DNA of 64,000 nucleotides from Gongronella butleri (taxonomy: Eukaryota > Mucoromycota > Mucoromycetes > Mucorales > Cunninghamellaceae): NCBI GenBank assembly GCA_025201375.1, contig JAIWZP010000071.1, positions 62,001 to 126,000 on the forward strand, written 5' to 3'. The notes beneath the pieces were generated by a model that saw nothing but the letters and a program-made list of their open reading frames with translations, was not told where the DNA came from and did not search any database. Shown here piece after piece: positions 32,117 to 46,039 of the stretch. The number at the start of each line of letters is the position of its first letter. Positions within the stretch are counted from its first letter, which is position 1. A program made the position numbers and the translations under genes.

Positions 32117-34493
32117 TCAGCGGGTGGCAAACAGGTGGACACGATGGACATTTACCATGGTGCGCTCCAAGGAGCCGAGACTTGCGCTGCTAAGCTTGCG
32201 CCCAAGCATTTTCAGCCTTGAAACAAGGTGTTGGATCTCCTCCTATGGCAGAAAAAAAAATGAGCCTCTTTTTTTCATCCAAGATGACCGTCCATTTACC
32301 TTGATTTGCTGAATTTCGTCCATATTGCCTGAAATGGCGCTGTCGAGCAGGGTGATTTGCTGGATGAGGCGATGAAAGTCGATTTTGTCGAGTTTGAATG
32401 CGAGGAATTGATCGACGACGGTGATAAGGCGCACAATGGTACTCTCGCCAAGGGCTGGCGTGTCCTGGGAGACTATTGTGGTCGATTTTGACTCGACTGC
32501 GGCGGCATAGCCGTTGTCTTCAATTTCTGCGCTATTGTTGGATTGCTGCTGGGTGGTGGATGCGTCGAATGTGGATGCGGATGGGGTTGGTACTACAATT
32601 TGAACGGTCTCAGGAACAACAGGGACAATAGGGGGTGTTGGCGTGTCGCGTGGTGTGGCATTGGTGGGTGTCGAGTAGGCGGAAAGGATGGCGGGTGAGC
32701 AAGGGATGGAATCCGGGGTGAGGATGGCACCGGACGCGACGGCAGACGCGACGGTGGCGATGCGAGGGTCTGGGGTGGTGGCTGCTGCGGTGGCGCTGGC
32801 GATTTGTACGTCGGAAAGATAGCCATTGGCACGATTCGAGCTCATGGAGTGGGCAAGGGCGAGAATGGCAAAAATGCGGCGCAGATAAAGGCAGCGTGGC
32901 AACCAAGGGCTTATTGTCGTGACCATGGGTGCAATCACGTCCAGTTCCCAATTGTATGCGTTGCCGAGCTCCTCGCTGACATTGCGCGCAAAAGGCATCC
33001 ACCGATCCGTCGATAAAACATACAGGCTCGCGTGCAATGCGTCTTGGAGGTCGCTCAAAGCAAGGATGGACATAGCGTCCGCGCCAAAGCTCACCAGCAC
33101 GCGCACCATGTATGCCACGTCCTCCTCGCTATACGCTTGCGGCCACAGCGTCATCGATTTGGAAATCAATTGCATAAACCAGCCCAATTGCGTAACGGGC
33201 ACGTCTGCCGCCTTATTGGTGCTGTGCATACGCATCAATTCGCTGTTTTTCGCCAACAGGCGCACGGATGACGACGACGTGTCCAAGCCATATGCCTCAA
33301 ACACATGTTTGATAGTGTCCATCGTGATACACCCATTGCATGCCGAACCGGCTTTGAAAGGCATTTTTTCTCCAGGCTATGCGCGTAAAAATAAGAAAAA
33401 TGAGCAATTGTAGCGTCCCAATTGCCTCCAATTGCCCATATCCCCCCTTTTTTTGTATCTTACCAGTGTCGTCCAGAGGCTGAACAAGGTGTCGCGCGCA
33501 TGCTTGGCCACCATGTATTCCGATTCAAAGGCGACCATCTCGGCAACCCATTGATACACGTTGGATGGACATGCCCAGCCTTGCTGGTACCAAAAAGCGA
33601 GCATATCCATTTGGAGCAGATTCTTGCGCATGCGACCATCTAAATTTCAAAAAAAAAAATCAGTCGGCTTGACAGCAAAATGACAAACTGACAAAAAAAA
33701 TAAGAAAATGCCGGTTTACCCTTGGCGTATTGCTTCAATTGGGTCATCTTGCTAATATCAGTCGGGCTGTTGTCAACGGTGGCATCTAGCAGTCTGGGCT
33801 CAGGGAGCTGCCATGGTGATGCGGTGAGCAACGAATTCCTGTTTTTTTTATGTATTTTATCCACTTACGACGCATGGCATGGTGAAGAGGCGATAGTGTT
33901 CCTTTTTGGCGTTTGTGGGGCCGATTTTCTCGAGGGCCTGATTGTGGAAAAAGCGTGAGTGGCGCGGGGTGGCTCATGGTAGGCCGACTTTTGGGTACTT
34001 ACACCTTGCACTTTCGCGGATTCGTCTTCCTCGAGCCAATTGGAGGCGATGGATGATACCTGGTTGTGATCAAATGCGTCTTTTTCATCGTCGTCGTCCG
34101 TGTCCGAGTCGTCGTACATCCACGAGTACTTTTGGTCGCTCAGATAGAGGAATTGGTGCTCTTCGACGGGCGCTTTTTGCTGTGTTATTTCTGGTGTGGT
34201 CGCGTCGGGCCGCCGCTCAGGCATAATGTTTTGGTATGAGGCCAGCGGCGTGTCTCGGACCATGGCCATGAGCTACACGATAAGGAAAAACAAAAGCGCG
34301 CCTTGTGAGTAAAAAAAAAAAAAAAAAAAAAAAGCGTGTTTTTCTTGTTTACTCTTGCTAACTCGTCCTTTTGGGCGTCTGATTGCGGCTGGACCTTTCG
34401 CCTCTTGGGCTTCAACAATTTCTCTGGCTCTGGCTCTGGAGCAGGTGTTTTTCTGTTCATTGGAAGAGTGCGAAGCGAGCGTCGTTCAGACAT
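31982..34493 (-). CDS. CANIN-domain-like protein (Nse6/SLF2-type), provisional
   Basis: Eight exons: 34353-34493, 34003-34272, 33869-33937, 33720-33807, 33464-33639, 32300-33376, 32156-32242, 31982-32068 (1995 nt, 664 residues). The N-terminus is basic with a nuclear-signal-like KPKRRK. An acidic stretch (DDSDTDDDDEKDAFD) follows at about 75-90. A helical region at about 180-390 starts DMLAFWYQQGW, AEMVAFESEYMVAKHARDTLFSLW, LGWFMQLISKSMTLWP and ends RRIFAILALAHSM. A Ser/Thr/Pro linker and a C-terminal helical tail close it. The helical region resembles the CANIN domain of SLF2/Nse6, which bridges SMC5/6 and Nse5 in DNA repair; this is a weak, pattern-based call. The third intron uses a GCAG acceptor inside an apparently open stretch, chosen because the nearer AG leaves a 30-nt intron and the wrong phase. 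The last four residues are KDEL. Confidence 0.55.
32081..32113. repeat. 33-nt A-run (T-run on the coding strand) in an intron
   Basis: Lies in the last intron of the CANIN-like gene, where on the minus strand it is a poly(T) tract just before the GCATAAACATAG acceptor. Confidence 0.9.
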
Positions 34494-34756
34494 GGAGAAA
34501 ACGAGAGGGAAGGAGAAAGAAAAAAAAATAGCAAACACGAGAGAATGAAAGAGAAATGAAACGACAAGCGACAGAAAAAAAGGCGCTCTTTCAAAATCAA
34601 ACTCCGGCATTTGATTGGCCAGCTGCCAAAGGGCCCATTTCATGCCAAAGGCCAAAAAAAAAGGACAAATGGCAGTCTGCTGGACTCACCCATGGCATTT
34701 CTCGTTTCTTTTTTTCCTTTCTTCCATTTCATTTTCAACTATAAAGCACACACGCC

Positions 34757-36512
34757 ATGTCCTACTCGTTTACAAGGGACCGCACTGCCGAATTGAGAGG
34801 CGACGCGCCTGTAAGCCCTGCGATTCATGCATCATGCCTGCCGCTCACGCGTCTAATTCACTTTCTCTCTCTCGCTTTTTTAATTAGAGCACGCCTAGGT
34901 ATCAAGGAGGCTCGTGGGGAAAGGAGGGGAAGGGGAAAAAGAGGGTGCAATGGCTGCTGATGATCCTTTTTTTTTTCTGTTTTTTTTTCTTTCTTTTTCC
35001 AGTCAAGATGATGGGTTTGGGCCACGACGCACACCTGCGGCGTACGGGCAAGCCCCATCTGCATCTTCGAATCCATTTGGTGCCGGCATGGGTGAATCTC
35101 CTCCACCAATGCAGCAAGGCTATGGCCAAGGGTACGAAATGGCGCCAACGCGCGGCCAAGCGCGTCCGCCGGCGGATCTGTCGACGATGCCGGGCTTTTT
35201 TGAAGAGATTGATGACCTGAAGGCGGAGATTGGCAAGGTTGGCGCGAGCGTGGATGAGATTCAGGGAATGCATCAAGCTGCCCTGGTTGCCACCAATGAA
35301 GCCCAAGCAAAAGACCTCAATTTGCAGCTTGCAAGGCTCAAACAGGAAACAATGCAGCGCAACAATGATATCAAGACACGAATCAAAGGTAGATCCATGA
35401 TCAAATGTCGATACACACCCACAAATTCCTTTTCTTTCTTTTTTTTTTTTTTTTTTAAACCGAATTTTTTTGCTCTCGCTAGCCATGGAACAGAGCAATC
35501 TTCAATATGCAAAGACCTCGGATGGCCAGATGCGTCAATCGCAGGTAAATTGGATAATGCAAACGCATGAATTCGCGCTCTGACCTTTTTTTTTAAGGCC
35601 AGTGCGGTGCGAAAACGATTTATGGATACGATTCAGCGGTACCAGGACATGGAGCGCGACTTTGATCAACGTTACAGGCAGCGGATCGAGCGTCAAGTGC
35701 GCATTGTCAAACCCGAAGCGACGCAAGAAGAGATTGATCGGCTGATTGACGCGGATCAAGGCGACCAGGTGTTTGCGCAGTCGGTAAGTGTATAAACAAG
35801 CGTGTTTTTGCCCTGCATTAACGCGTCCCCACCTTTTTTTTTCTCATGTGTTTGTGCCACCCAAAGCTCATGCAAGCCGGTCGCACAAGCCAAGCGCGAG
35901 CGGTGCTCAGCGAGGTGCAAGACCGCCATCAGGACATCAAACGCATTGAAAAGACCATCCTCGTAAAGAAATTATGCCAAAAAAACAGGGGCATTAGATG
36001 TGATCGCAAAAGACGCGCTTTTTGTTCTCAATTGACCATGCACAATGCGTATCGCAACTTTTTTTTTTGAAAGGAATTGCATAATTTGTTTATGGACATG
36101 CAAATGCTGATGGAACAACAAGGTCAAACGGTGGCCGCCGTGGATGCGCAGGCGTATGAGGCAGCCGCAGATATGGAGCAAGGCAACAAGTATATTGATC
36201 GCGCCATAAAGAGCGCCAAGGCGACGCGCGCGGTAAAAAAAAAAAAAAAAAACAAATTTTGTTTTGTTGGCATTGGCTCACCAATGCCCCTTTTTCCCTG
36301 GGTTTCATAGAAAAAATGGTGCTGCTTCGTCATTGTGATTGTGCTTGCCGTCGTGATTGCTATTCTGGTGTGGTGGTTTGGCTTCAATCACCCGGTAAAA
36401 AAAAAAAAAAAAAGCAAAATGGCGCGAAAACTCGTGAAACGCTGCACATGACACAATGCATGAATGTCTCACCTCGTCCTTTTTTATTTTTTAGGGTGTC
36501 AACACGTCGTAG
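34757..36512 (+). CDS. Plasma-membrane t-SNARE, Sso1/syntaxin-1 type
   Basis: Nine exons: 34757-34810, 34888-34913, 35003-35388, 35483-35544, 35598-35783, 35867-35962, 36074-36232, 36311-36394, 36495-36512 (1071 nt, 356 residues). A Gly/Pro/Gln-rich head (about 1-85) precedes the Habc bundle (GFFEEIDDLKAEIGKV, RLKQETMQRNNDIKTRIK, RYQDMERDFDQRYRQRIERQVRIV). The Qa-SNARE helix follows (ARAVLSEVQDRHQDIKRIEKTI, ELHNLFMDMQMLMEQQG; the central layer Gln is in DMQ). A C-terminal anchor (CCFVIVIVLAVVIAILVWW) has only a short tail. Sso proteins pair with Sec9 and Snc on the plasma membrane for exocytosis. The head is longer than in yeast Sso1. Divergent from the CANIN-like gene with 263 bp between starts. 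Confidence 0.9.
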
Positions 36513-37096
36513 TTTTCAGTAAAAAATGACCACCACCACGCAATGGCCATAGAAATAAAATGAAAAAGCATGAGACTTGGCAAAAGCCAAGAAACACCAA
36601 GCGATGACATCGATCGGACGAGGTCATCGAAGGAGTATTCCCTAATACGGTCTGTTTGTGCGAGCTCGTGGGCCCACATCATCATCGGGCATCATGTGAG
36701 CATGGCAGGTGGCCATTGTCCCTTTTTCACTCCCCGTGTTTCCCATTTGTCTCCCAACCCTGGCCTACCACTGTATCAAATTTATATTTCTAAAGCTTTG
36801 TTGGGATGCCAGCATGGGCAAAATTTGGTCGTGAGCCATAATCATTCATCATAAGAGTGGCGAGCAATGGCTCAGCAAAACCCATATGCCAAAATGGGGT
36901 CGGAAGCAGAAAGAATGGACCAATGGGCGGGTTTGCTGGGACCTCGTACCTCTTGCAAAATGCGGAAATGAACGGCCCGACCGCCCAGCAGCTGCGTGCA
37001 CCCAAAAAAAAAAAAAAAAAAAAAGAGGGCAGCTCTTTTTCCCTCAATTTTTTTTTCTTTTGCTTTCTTTTTCTGTTCTTAAAGTCGACAGCCCAT
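36513..37096. other. Intergenic, no gene supported
   Basis: Between the syntaxin stop and the start of the BAR-SH3 gene. It holds an A-run of about 20 nt (37003-37024) and T-rich leader sequence; nothing else is recognised. Confidence 0.5.
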
Positions 37097-39184
37097 ATGA
37101 GTTGGAAGGTAAGCTGCACCACTGCGAACCATTGTCACTCCCCATAACCACGACAGCGCTATGCATAAGTCTTAGACTCGTGCATACGCATAACGAAACG
37201 AGAAAAAGAGAAAAAGCAAAAAAAAAAAAAAAAAAAAGAGACAGGGTTGCTCACAATTGTCTTTATGCAAGGGGTTTCAAAAAGCCGTCAACCGGCTTCC
37301 ACATAAGATCTTATCAAAGAAGAGCGAGAGTAAGTATAAAGTGGCTGTGGACGCGTGAAAAAGGGGGCGGCAATGCATGTTGACACCCCATTGTAGCGAC
37401 ACAAGACCCCGAATTCCTCGCGTTTGAGAGACAATTCAACACGAGTATGAAGGTTGTGGAGAAATTGTACAAGGATGTCCAAACCTATCGTGACAGCATT
37501 GCTGGTAAGTCGAGATTGCAATTGAATCGGCCTCCATGGGCCATTCCCCACTGCAAAAAAAGTGCGCAATTGATTGATTTTGGCCACTTTTTTTTTTTTT
37601 TTTTCCCTTGATGAAGCTGCGATGACGCACCAAGCCAACATTGGTCAATACCTCGCTGTCATTTACGACAGTCATCTTGGGCAGCCTGTGGTGGAGGGCA
37701 CAATTCAAAAGCGTGTGCCCACGACAGCGCCAGGGGCAATTCAAGCTGCCAACGACACGGAGGCTGCGCTCGGGTATTGCCGCGACGAGGTACTGCCTGA
37801 GCTCGACCTGCTGGATTTGCACGTGACGCGTCCGCTGCTGGACCTGCTGGAAATTTCAAAAACTATCCAAAAGACCATGGTCAAGCGCAATCACAAGCTC
37901 ATTGATTATGACCGTCATCGTCTCGCGCTCAACAAGCTAAAGACAAAAACGGAGCGATCCTTTAGCGAGGAAAAACAAATCTTCAAGGTAAACCCCCCTC
38001 ATGCCAAGGACGCCATGCCAAGGCTCCGACAAAAAAAGCAAGGAAAAGGCAGAGAAAAGCATCACTAACCGCCGCTTTTTTTTAGACCGAGACTGCGCTC
38101 GAGCTGGCGACGCAGGACTACGACTACCTCAACGACATGCTGAAGCAGCAATTGCCCAATTATTTTGAGCTCAAGGCGCGTTTTATCGAGCCCGTGCTTG
38201 AAAAGTATTACCACATCCAGACAAAGATCTACGGCATGATCTACGCGCGCATGTACGAGCTGATGAACGCCAATGTCGACCATTTCATCACCCATCAAAT
38301 GGGTATCCAGCAGGGCTTTGATCATCGACGTCTTCAACACGATGTCCGCGCAGAAATGGAGAACATGGATCTGCTAAAGTCCGGTGGAAAGGCATGGCTT
38401 GCAGGTAAGAAAGAGGTAGAGAGTGAAAAAAGCGACAGAGACGCGTCGCGCGGCTTAAAAAAAAAGAAAGAAAATTTGAAAATTTGAAAAATCGTGAAAA
38501 TCGCGGTTTCTTTCACGACAAGAGACGCGTCGCACCGCGTTTTATGCGCGCTGCAAGAAGTCGTCTCCCTGATTGGACATGCGCTATGCACCCAGCGAGG
38601 CAATTGGCCAGAAACATTCATACTATTTTTTTTTTTTTTTTGCAATTTGCCAGTTTCTGGTGGACAAAACAACAGCAAATTGTCTCTCAAGGAGCGCGCA
38701 GCGCTGCGCGAGCAAGAGCAGGCCGGGTCGCCGCCGCCGGCATACGGCGCTTATGGCGCGGCGAGCAGCATCGATCATGGCGGTGCGTCGTCATCAACGG
38801 GGTGGGGGGAACCCACAGCCCCGCCAGCCATTGCGCCTCGCGGCGTTGCGGGCACTGGGCAAAAGACGTACGTGCTCGCCCTGTACGACTACCAGGCACA
38901 GGCAGACGGCGATCTGAGCTTTGTCAAGGATGACAAGATCGAAATCGTCGAAAGAACTGCCGATCAGAATGACTGGTGGACTGGAAAGCTCAATGGCAAG
39001 GTGGGCATCTTCCCAGGTATGGAAATTATGAGAAATGAAATCAAATGGGGGAGGGATCAGCAATGGCATTCAGGCAATTGGGATGTGTGGTTGCTCGTTG
39101 CACAAATTGACAATTGACTCACTTGTCGATCTCTCTGCTTTTTTCGCACCCATTGCAATAGGCAATTATGTGTCTGAATTATGA
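37097..39184 (+). CDS. BAR-SH3 protein, Hob1/Rvs167 (amphiphysin) family
   Basis: Seven exons: 37097-37108, 37272-37329, 37397-37504, 37617-37987, 38086-38404, 38654-39016, 39162-39184 (417 residues). The N-terminus MSWK-GFQKAVNRLPHKI is typical of Rvs167/Hob1. The BAR domain spans about 10-250 (EFLAFERQFNTSMKVVEKLYKD, LLEISKTIQKTMVKRNHKLIDYDRHR, PNYFELKARFIEPVLEKYY). A linker includes SPPPAYG, a PPxY motif that could bind Rsp5-type WW domains. The SH3 domain closes the protein (about 357-417: ALYDYQAQADGDLSF, DDKIEIVERT, DWWTGKLNGKVGIFPGNYV). The family shapes membranes at endocytic sites and binds actin regulators through SH3. The first exon is only four codons. Phases are consistent at every junction. 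Confidence 0.92.
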
Positions 39185-39721
39185 TCACACAGCACAGTCG
39201 CCATGGCCATGGCCCCACAATTGTACATAGTTTCGCCGCGTAGATTAGTTTGAACACGATTTTTTATCATTAAAACATACATTTTTCTTTAAAAAAAAAC
39301 ATGGAAACATTGGAAAAAATGGATATACATAATCGATAGAGGGGCGAGGGGGGATGTTGCCGATCATAGTCAACGGTAAACAAAGGGGGGATCAAGGGGA
39401 TGGGGATGGAGATGCAAATAGCAAAAAAAAAAAAAAAGCCATTGCGAGTGAGAAAAAAATACACGCATGAGAGTGAGAATGGTGCAAGAGGAGGAGGAGA
39501 GGTGGGGCGTGAAGCGTAAGCACTATGCAGTAAGCTGCAATCCCCCTTGTAACAACCTCGTCGATCGTAACAGGGGGGAAGAGCAAAAAGGGGGGTTGGA
39601 ATAGGGGGAAGCGGGTGACGTGGATTCAATTGGAAATAAAAAAAGCAAGATGAGGTTGGGGGAGGACGTACAGAGAGAGAGGCGCGTGAGCGCACGAGTG
39701 GCCGAGACAACAAGGGCACTT
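39185..39721. other. Convergent 3' flanks of the BAR-SH3 and kinase genes
   Basis: The two genes end toward each other. The interval is G/A-rich with A-runs and shows no coding pattern. Confidence 0.5.
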
Positions 39722-41818
39722 TCAATAGGGAGGCAACACATAGTTGACAAATCTAGCGGTTTCAGCCGTGCTGGCCATGCTCAAGAGGCCACCGTGAACG
39801 TGAGCCATGATTTCCTGGAAAAAAAAAGAAAAAAAAATAGGGAGGGGCGATTGAGCGTGTGAGTTGCAATTGCGTGAGAAAACACGCGTTTTTTTTTTTT
39901 TTTGGGTGGGCCTTACGTGCAAGACGTCCTTTGCGACGGGGCGCGTGTCTGCGTTTTCATCGAGCAGCCAAGCAACGAGGCCGCGCATGTACATGGATGG
40001 ATGGCTGTAGGTGAATGTGGGGCTGGGTTCACTGAGAATGGCGGCAAACAGCTCTGCCTCGTCGCGGATCAAATAGTGGGGCGGGACGCGGTCCATCATT
40101 TCGACGACGGTGATGCCGAGCGACCACATGTCGATCTTCTCGTCATAGTATTGCTCGCGAATGACCTCGGGCGCCATCCATTTGCTTGTGCCTAGGCGGT
40201 CCTTGTTGCGCTTGCTCTTGCGCGTCGCGAGACCAAAGTCAGCTGCATGAATTTTTAAAATGGTCAGACGCGCGCTTTCTTTCTTTTTTTTTTTTTTTGT
40301 GTTTGTTTTTCGTTGTTTTGGGCATTTTCTATGCGATGATTCATTACCAAGTTTGACTTCGCCGTTCCAGCCAAGGAGCAGATTCTCACATTTGATATCG
40401 CGATGGATGAAATCTTTTGTGTGAAGATAATCAAGGGCTTTGAGGGTCTCGCAAGTGATGTAAACAGCGAATTCCTCAGGGATGCCGCGCTGGCAAAGGA
40501 CGGCAAAGACGGAGCAGCGCTGGAGATCCATGGCCATCCAGACATCATCCTTCCAGAGCGTGATTTCGCGCAGACGGATGAGATTGGGGTGGCCCGAGGC
40601 CATGATCTTCAATTCGCGGATGATGGCGTTCTTGTACTCGCGGTCCGGGTCCAATCGGCAACGCTTGATGGCCAAATGCAAATTCTTTTTATAGCGATGC
40701 GTGGTGCGGACCACGGAGCCATTGACACCCGTGCCAATTTCCTTGAAGCTCGCATACTTGTTGCGCGGATCCAGCGTTGACACAGGCACCTTGGGCAGCG
40801 CCTTGCGCACACGCTTCTCGAATTCATTCTCGGTGCGCACAAGACGCGGCAATTCAGGAATATCGGGCGATTTGCCCGCTGGCCGCCAAGGCTGCTTGCA
40901 AATGTGCTTATCAGGCGTGTATGGCCGAAGACTATATGTATTTTGCGCCATTGCTTCGGGCTTTAAGAACGCATTGCTACCAAGGATGTTGGGAATTTCA
41001 TAAAATCCTGGGGGTCGCCACACTTCCTATAGAGAGCAAAAGAAAAAAAAAACAAAAACAGCAAAAAAATTAGCCTTGCCATGTGACATGCCTTGCTTTG
41101 GATAGCCGTCGCGTCACAGAACTAGAGTGTGCGCGTGTTGCAAGAGGAGGCCCGGATGGGGGGTCATGATGAGAAAGCGGGAAGCCAATCATCATCCGGG
41201 GCTGCAAGGCAACAAAAAAAAATTAGGTTGCCTTGCCCCTCCCCCCACCTTCCTCTCGCACCACCTGCTGGACCTTTTTGTCCCAGCAGCAAGCAGCGCC
41301 CACTCACCTGGCTCATCCATTTGCGTACATGACCCAAAAAAATCTTTTTTTTTTTTGTTTATCCTTCCTCGCCCAATTCCTCCTTCCAACTCGTCTTTTT
41401 TTTTTTCGCATGAGGGCTTACCTTATTTTGCAGGGATGCATCAGCCGATTTGGTGCTTTTGGTCGAGTAAAAGGACGCACGGCGAAGACAGCCCGTGGAG
41501 CGCCGCTTCAGCGTCATGTCCATGCCGGACAGTGTCCCTGTTGCCGCCGTGGCCGCCTGGGTCTTTTGGTCGGCTGTCGTCGATGATTTTGATTTGCGAA
41601 GGTTGCCAAGCGATGCTCGCTTCCTGCCGAGTAAGCCGGTAGCAGGGCGCTGAACAATGACAAAAAAAAAAAAAGGAAAAAAAAACGAGGTCGCTCGTCA
41701 GTCGTCCGGGGGCAAAAAAAAACTACATCGTATTGTGCCTATTTTTATTTCTTTTCTTTTTTTTTCTTACGTCTTTGGCCTGGGATGAAGGGCGAATCAT
41801 AGCGCACGCGAGACTCAT
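39722..41818 (-). CDS. Ste20/PAK-like serine/threonine kinase
   Basis: Seven proposed exons: 41771-41818, 41422-41649, 41308-41343, 41088-41201, 40348-41026, 39917-40242, 39722-39814 (about 507 residues). The kinase domain is C-terminal, about 233-500. The Gly loop is GTGVNGSV and the ATP Lys is in AIKRC. The catalytic loop HRDIKCENLL, DFG in ADFGLATRK, the GTSKWMAPEV activation end, and MWSLGITVVEMM follow. These are Ste20-group features, closest by eye to PAKs. Upstream lies an EVWRPPGFYEIPN segment and a basic Ser/Thr region (TLKRRSTGC). I do not see a clear CRIB or PH domain. Exons 3 and 4 are the least certain: exon 3 has an A11-G acceptor, and exon 4 could end at 41118 instead of 41088. 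All alternatives keep phase 0. Confidence 0.8.
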
Positions 41819-44488
<2,670 letters not shown>

Positions 44489-45780
44489 GAGATGTCCACC
44501 TTTTTTTTTTTTTTTGCCCCTGAATTTCTCTCTCCTTCAACCCTTTTGCCCATTTATTTTTTTATTGATTCATGTACCACTTTTGTTGTAGCAACACTTT
44601 TTTCTCCCTTTCGACCTGCTTATATTTTAAATTAAAAACCCTCAAGTCGCGCAAAAGTTATGTTTGATCATGATGCAACTCGCTCCGGCCCCTGGCTCAT
44701 GTTTAATTGTGTGATCCAAGGACACACGGACACAAGGCGAGGCTGAGTTGTGATCGCAAGGGCAAGGTGTGCAGGTGGAACAAGGGGAGGCGCTTCATTT
44801 TTTAAGCTCACTTTTTTTTTTTTTTTTTTTTTTTTTTTACTGTGGCGCATGGCCCATTTGGAGAATAAAGGCCCGACGCATTTCCAAACGGGCTGCCACA
44901 AAACACGTCTGCTGCGCCCGCTTTCCAAATGATTAAAAAAAAAAACGAGCGTGCATCAGACTCGCTTGGAGCAAAGCTTTCCAGGTGATCGCGTCGCGGA
45001 TGCAAGAGCCGGTGATCGATGCCAGCTGCATTGCAATTCGACTCAGCTCGTGCTCGTGCTCGTCTGCTCAGCATGTCAGATGCACAGCGGGGGGTCGTGA
45101 GGTTGAGCAAGTCAAGGGATTTAGACGTGCGGGCATTGCGGTGTCATCTTTTGGCACGGCAAGCCCTTTTTCTCCACAAACGCCTCCAGCATCTCCAGCT
45201 TGGGGGGCAATTTGACACCGTCTGCCTTGAGTGCATGCAGGCTTTTGCGCCACAAATTTTGCTTGCGCTCGTCGCTTGCAAAAATCTTGCGCCTTTGCAT
45301 CCTGCAGCCGTTTTTTTTTTTTTTTTTTTTTTTTTTTTTGGACGCGGACGATGTTCGTGTCCAAACGTCGAGATGAGGGCAGACTGGTCTTGTCGACCCA
45401 TTCATGGCAATCGCTTTGTTCATGGACTTCTAATTACACGTCGAATTAGTGCCGGCACCATACGTCGTGATGTTGTCGGAATATGCTTACGTGTAAAATC
45501 AATCTTAGAATACTTTAAAAATAAATAAGATAATAAATAGGGCTAAATATTATAATTGACGACCAAAAAAGGATGTAAATGTGCGATTTTTCGCGTTTTT
45601 ACTAAGAGAGCGCGGCACAAAAATAACACCCACTAATTTGATTCTACAGTAAATTAAATTTTATGATACATCCAGGGGCGACGCATCATTCACACCCTCT
45701 ACGAGCACTTCCTGGGGGCATATAATATCATATTGCTGTAAAATTTACGATAAAAAGTGTTTTGCCGGCCAATTAATTTT
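44489..45780. other. Intergenic, no gene supported
   Basis: 3' flank of Rab11 followed by DNA with several T-runs (44812-44838, 45310-45339). The sequence turns AT-rich after about 45520. No gene or RNA recognised. Confidence 0.5.
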
Positions 45781-45809
45781 TTTGTTATTGCGCAAAATAA
45801 ATCCTGTAT

Positions 45810-46035
45810 GATATGCAATAAAAATCGGGGATCGACTTGGCCGTTCTCGAACAAATCACCATTAAAGAAAATAACGGATTTTGGATTCATCTGCGTAATG
45901 AGCCAGCCTACCTGTGGTTTTTTCTTGTTTCTGAAAAGAGACGGGCAAAATCATTCATGTGGCAAAGTTTCGTGGTGCTGTGACGAGTCCTTGGTGGTGA
46001 ATTTCGAATAAAAACGTAAAAAAAAAAAAAACCAG
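45810..46035. repeat. Repeat block B, second copy, left part
   Basis: Starts with GCAATAAAAATCGGGG followed by TCGACT (about 45817) and includes TTTCTGAAAAGAGA...GGCAAAGTTTCGTGG (45930-45975). Both markers also occur in order in 27900-30500. Confidence 0.6.
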
Positions 46036-46039
46036 CAAA

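Noticed and set aside
34740..34746. TATAAAG before the syntaxin gene
   Set aside because: Only 10 bp before the ATG, too close to serve as a TATA box for the start used; kept out of the feature list.
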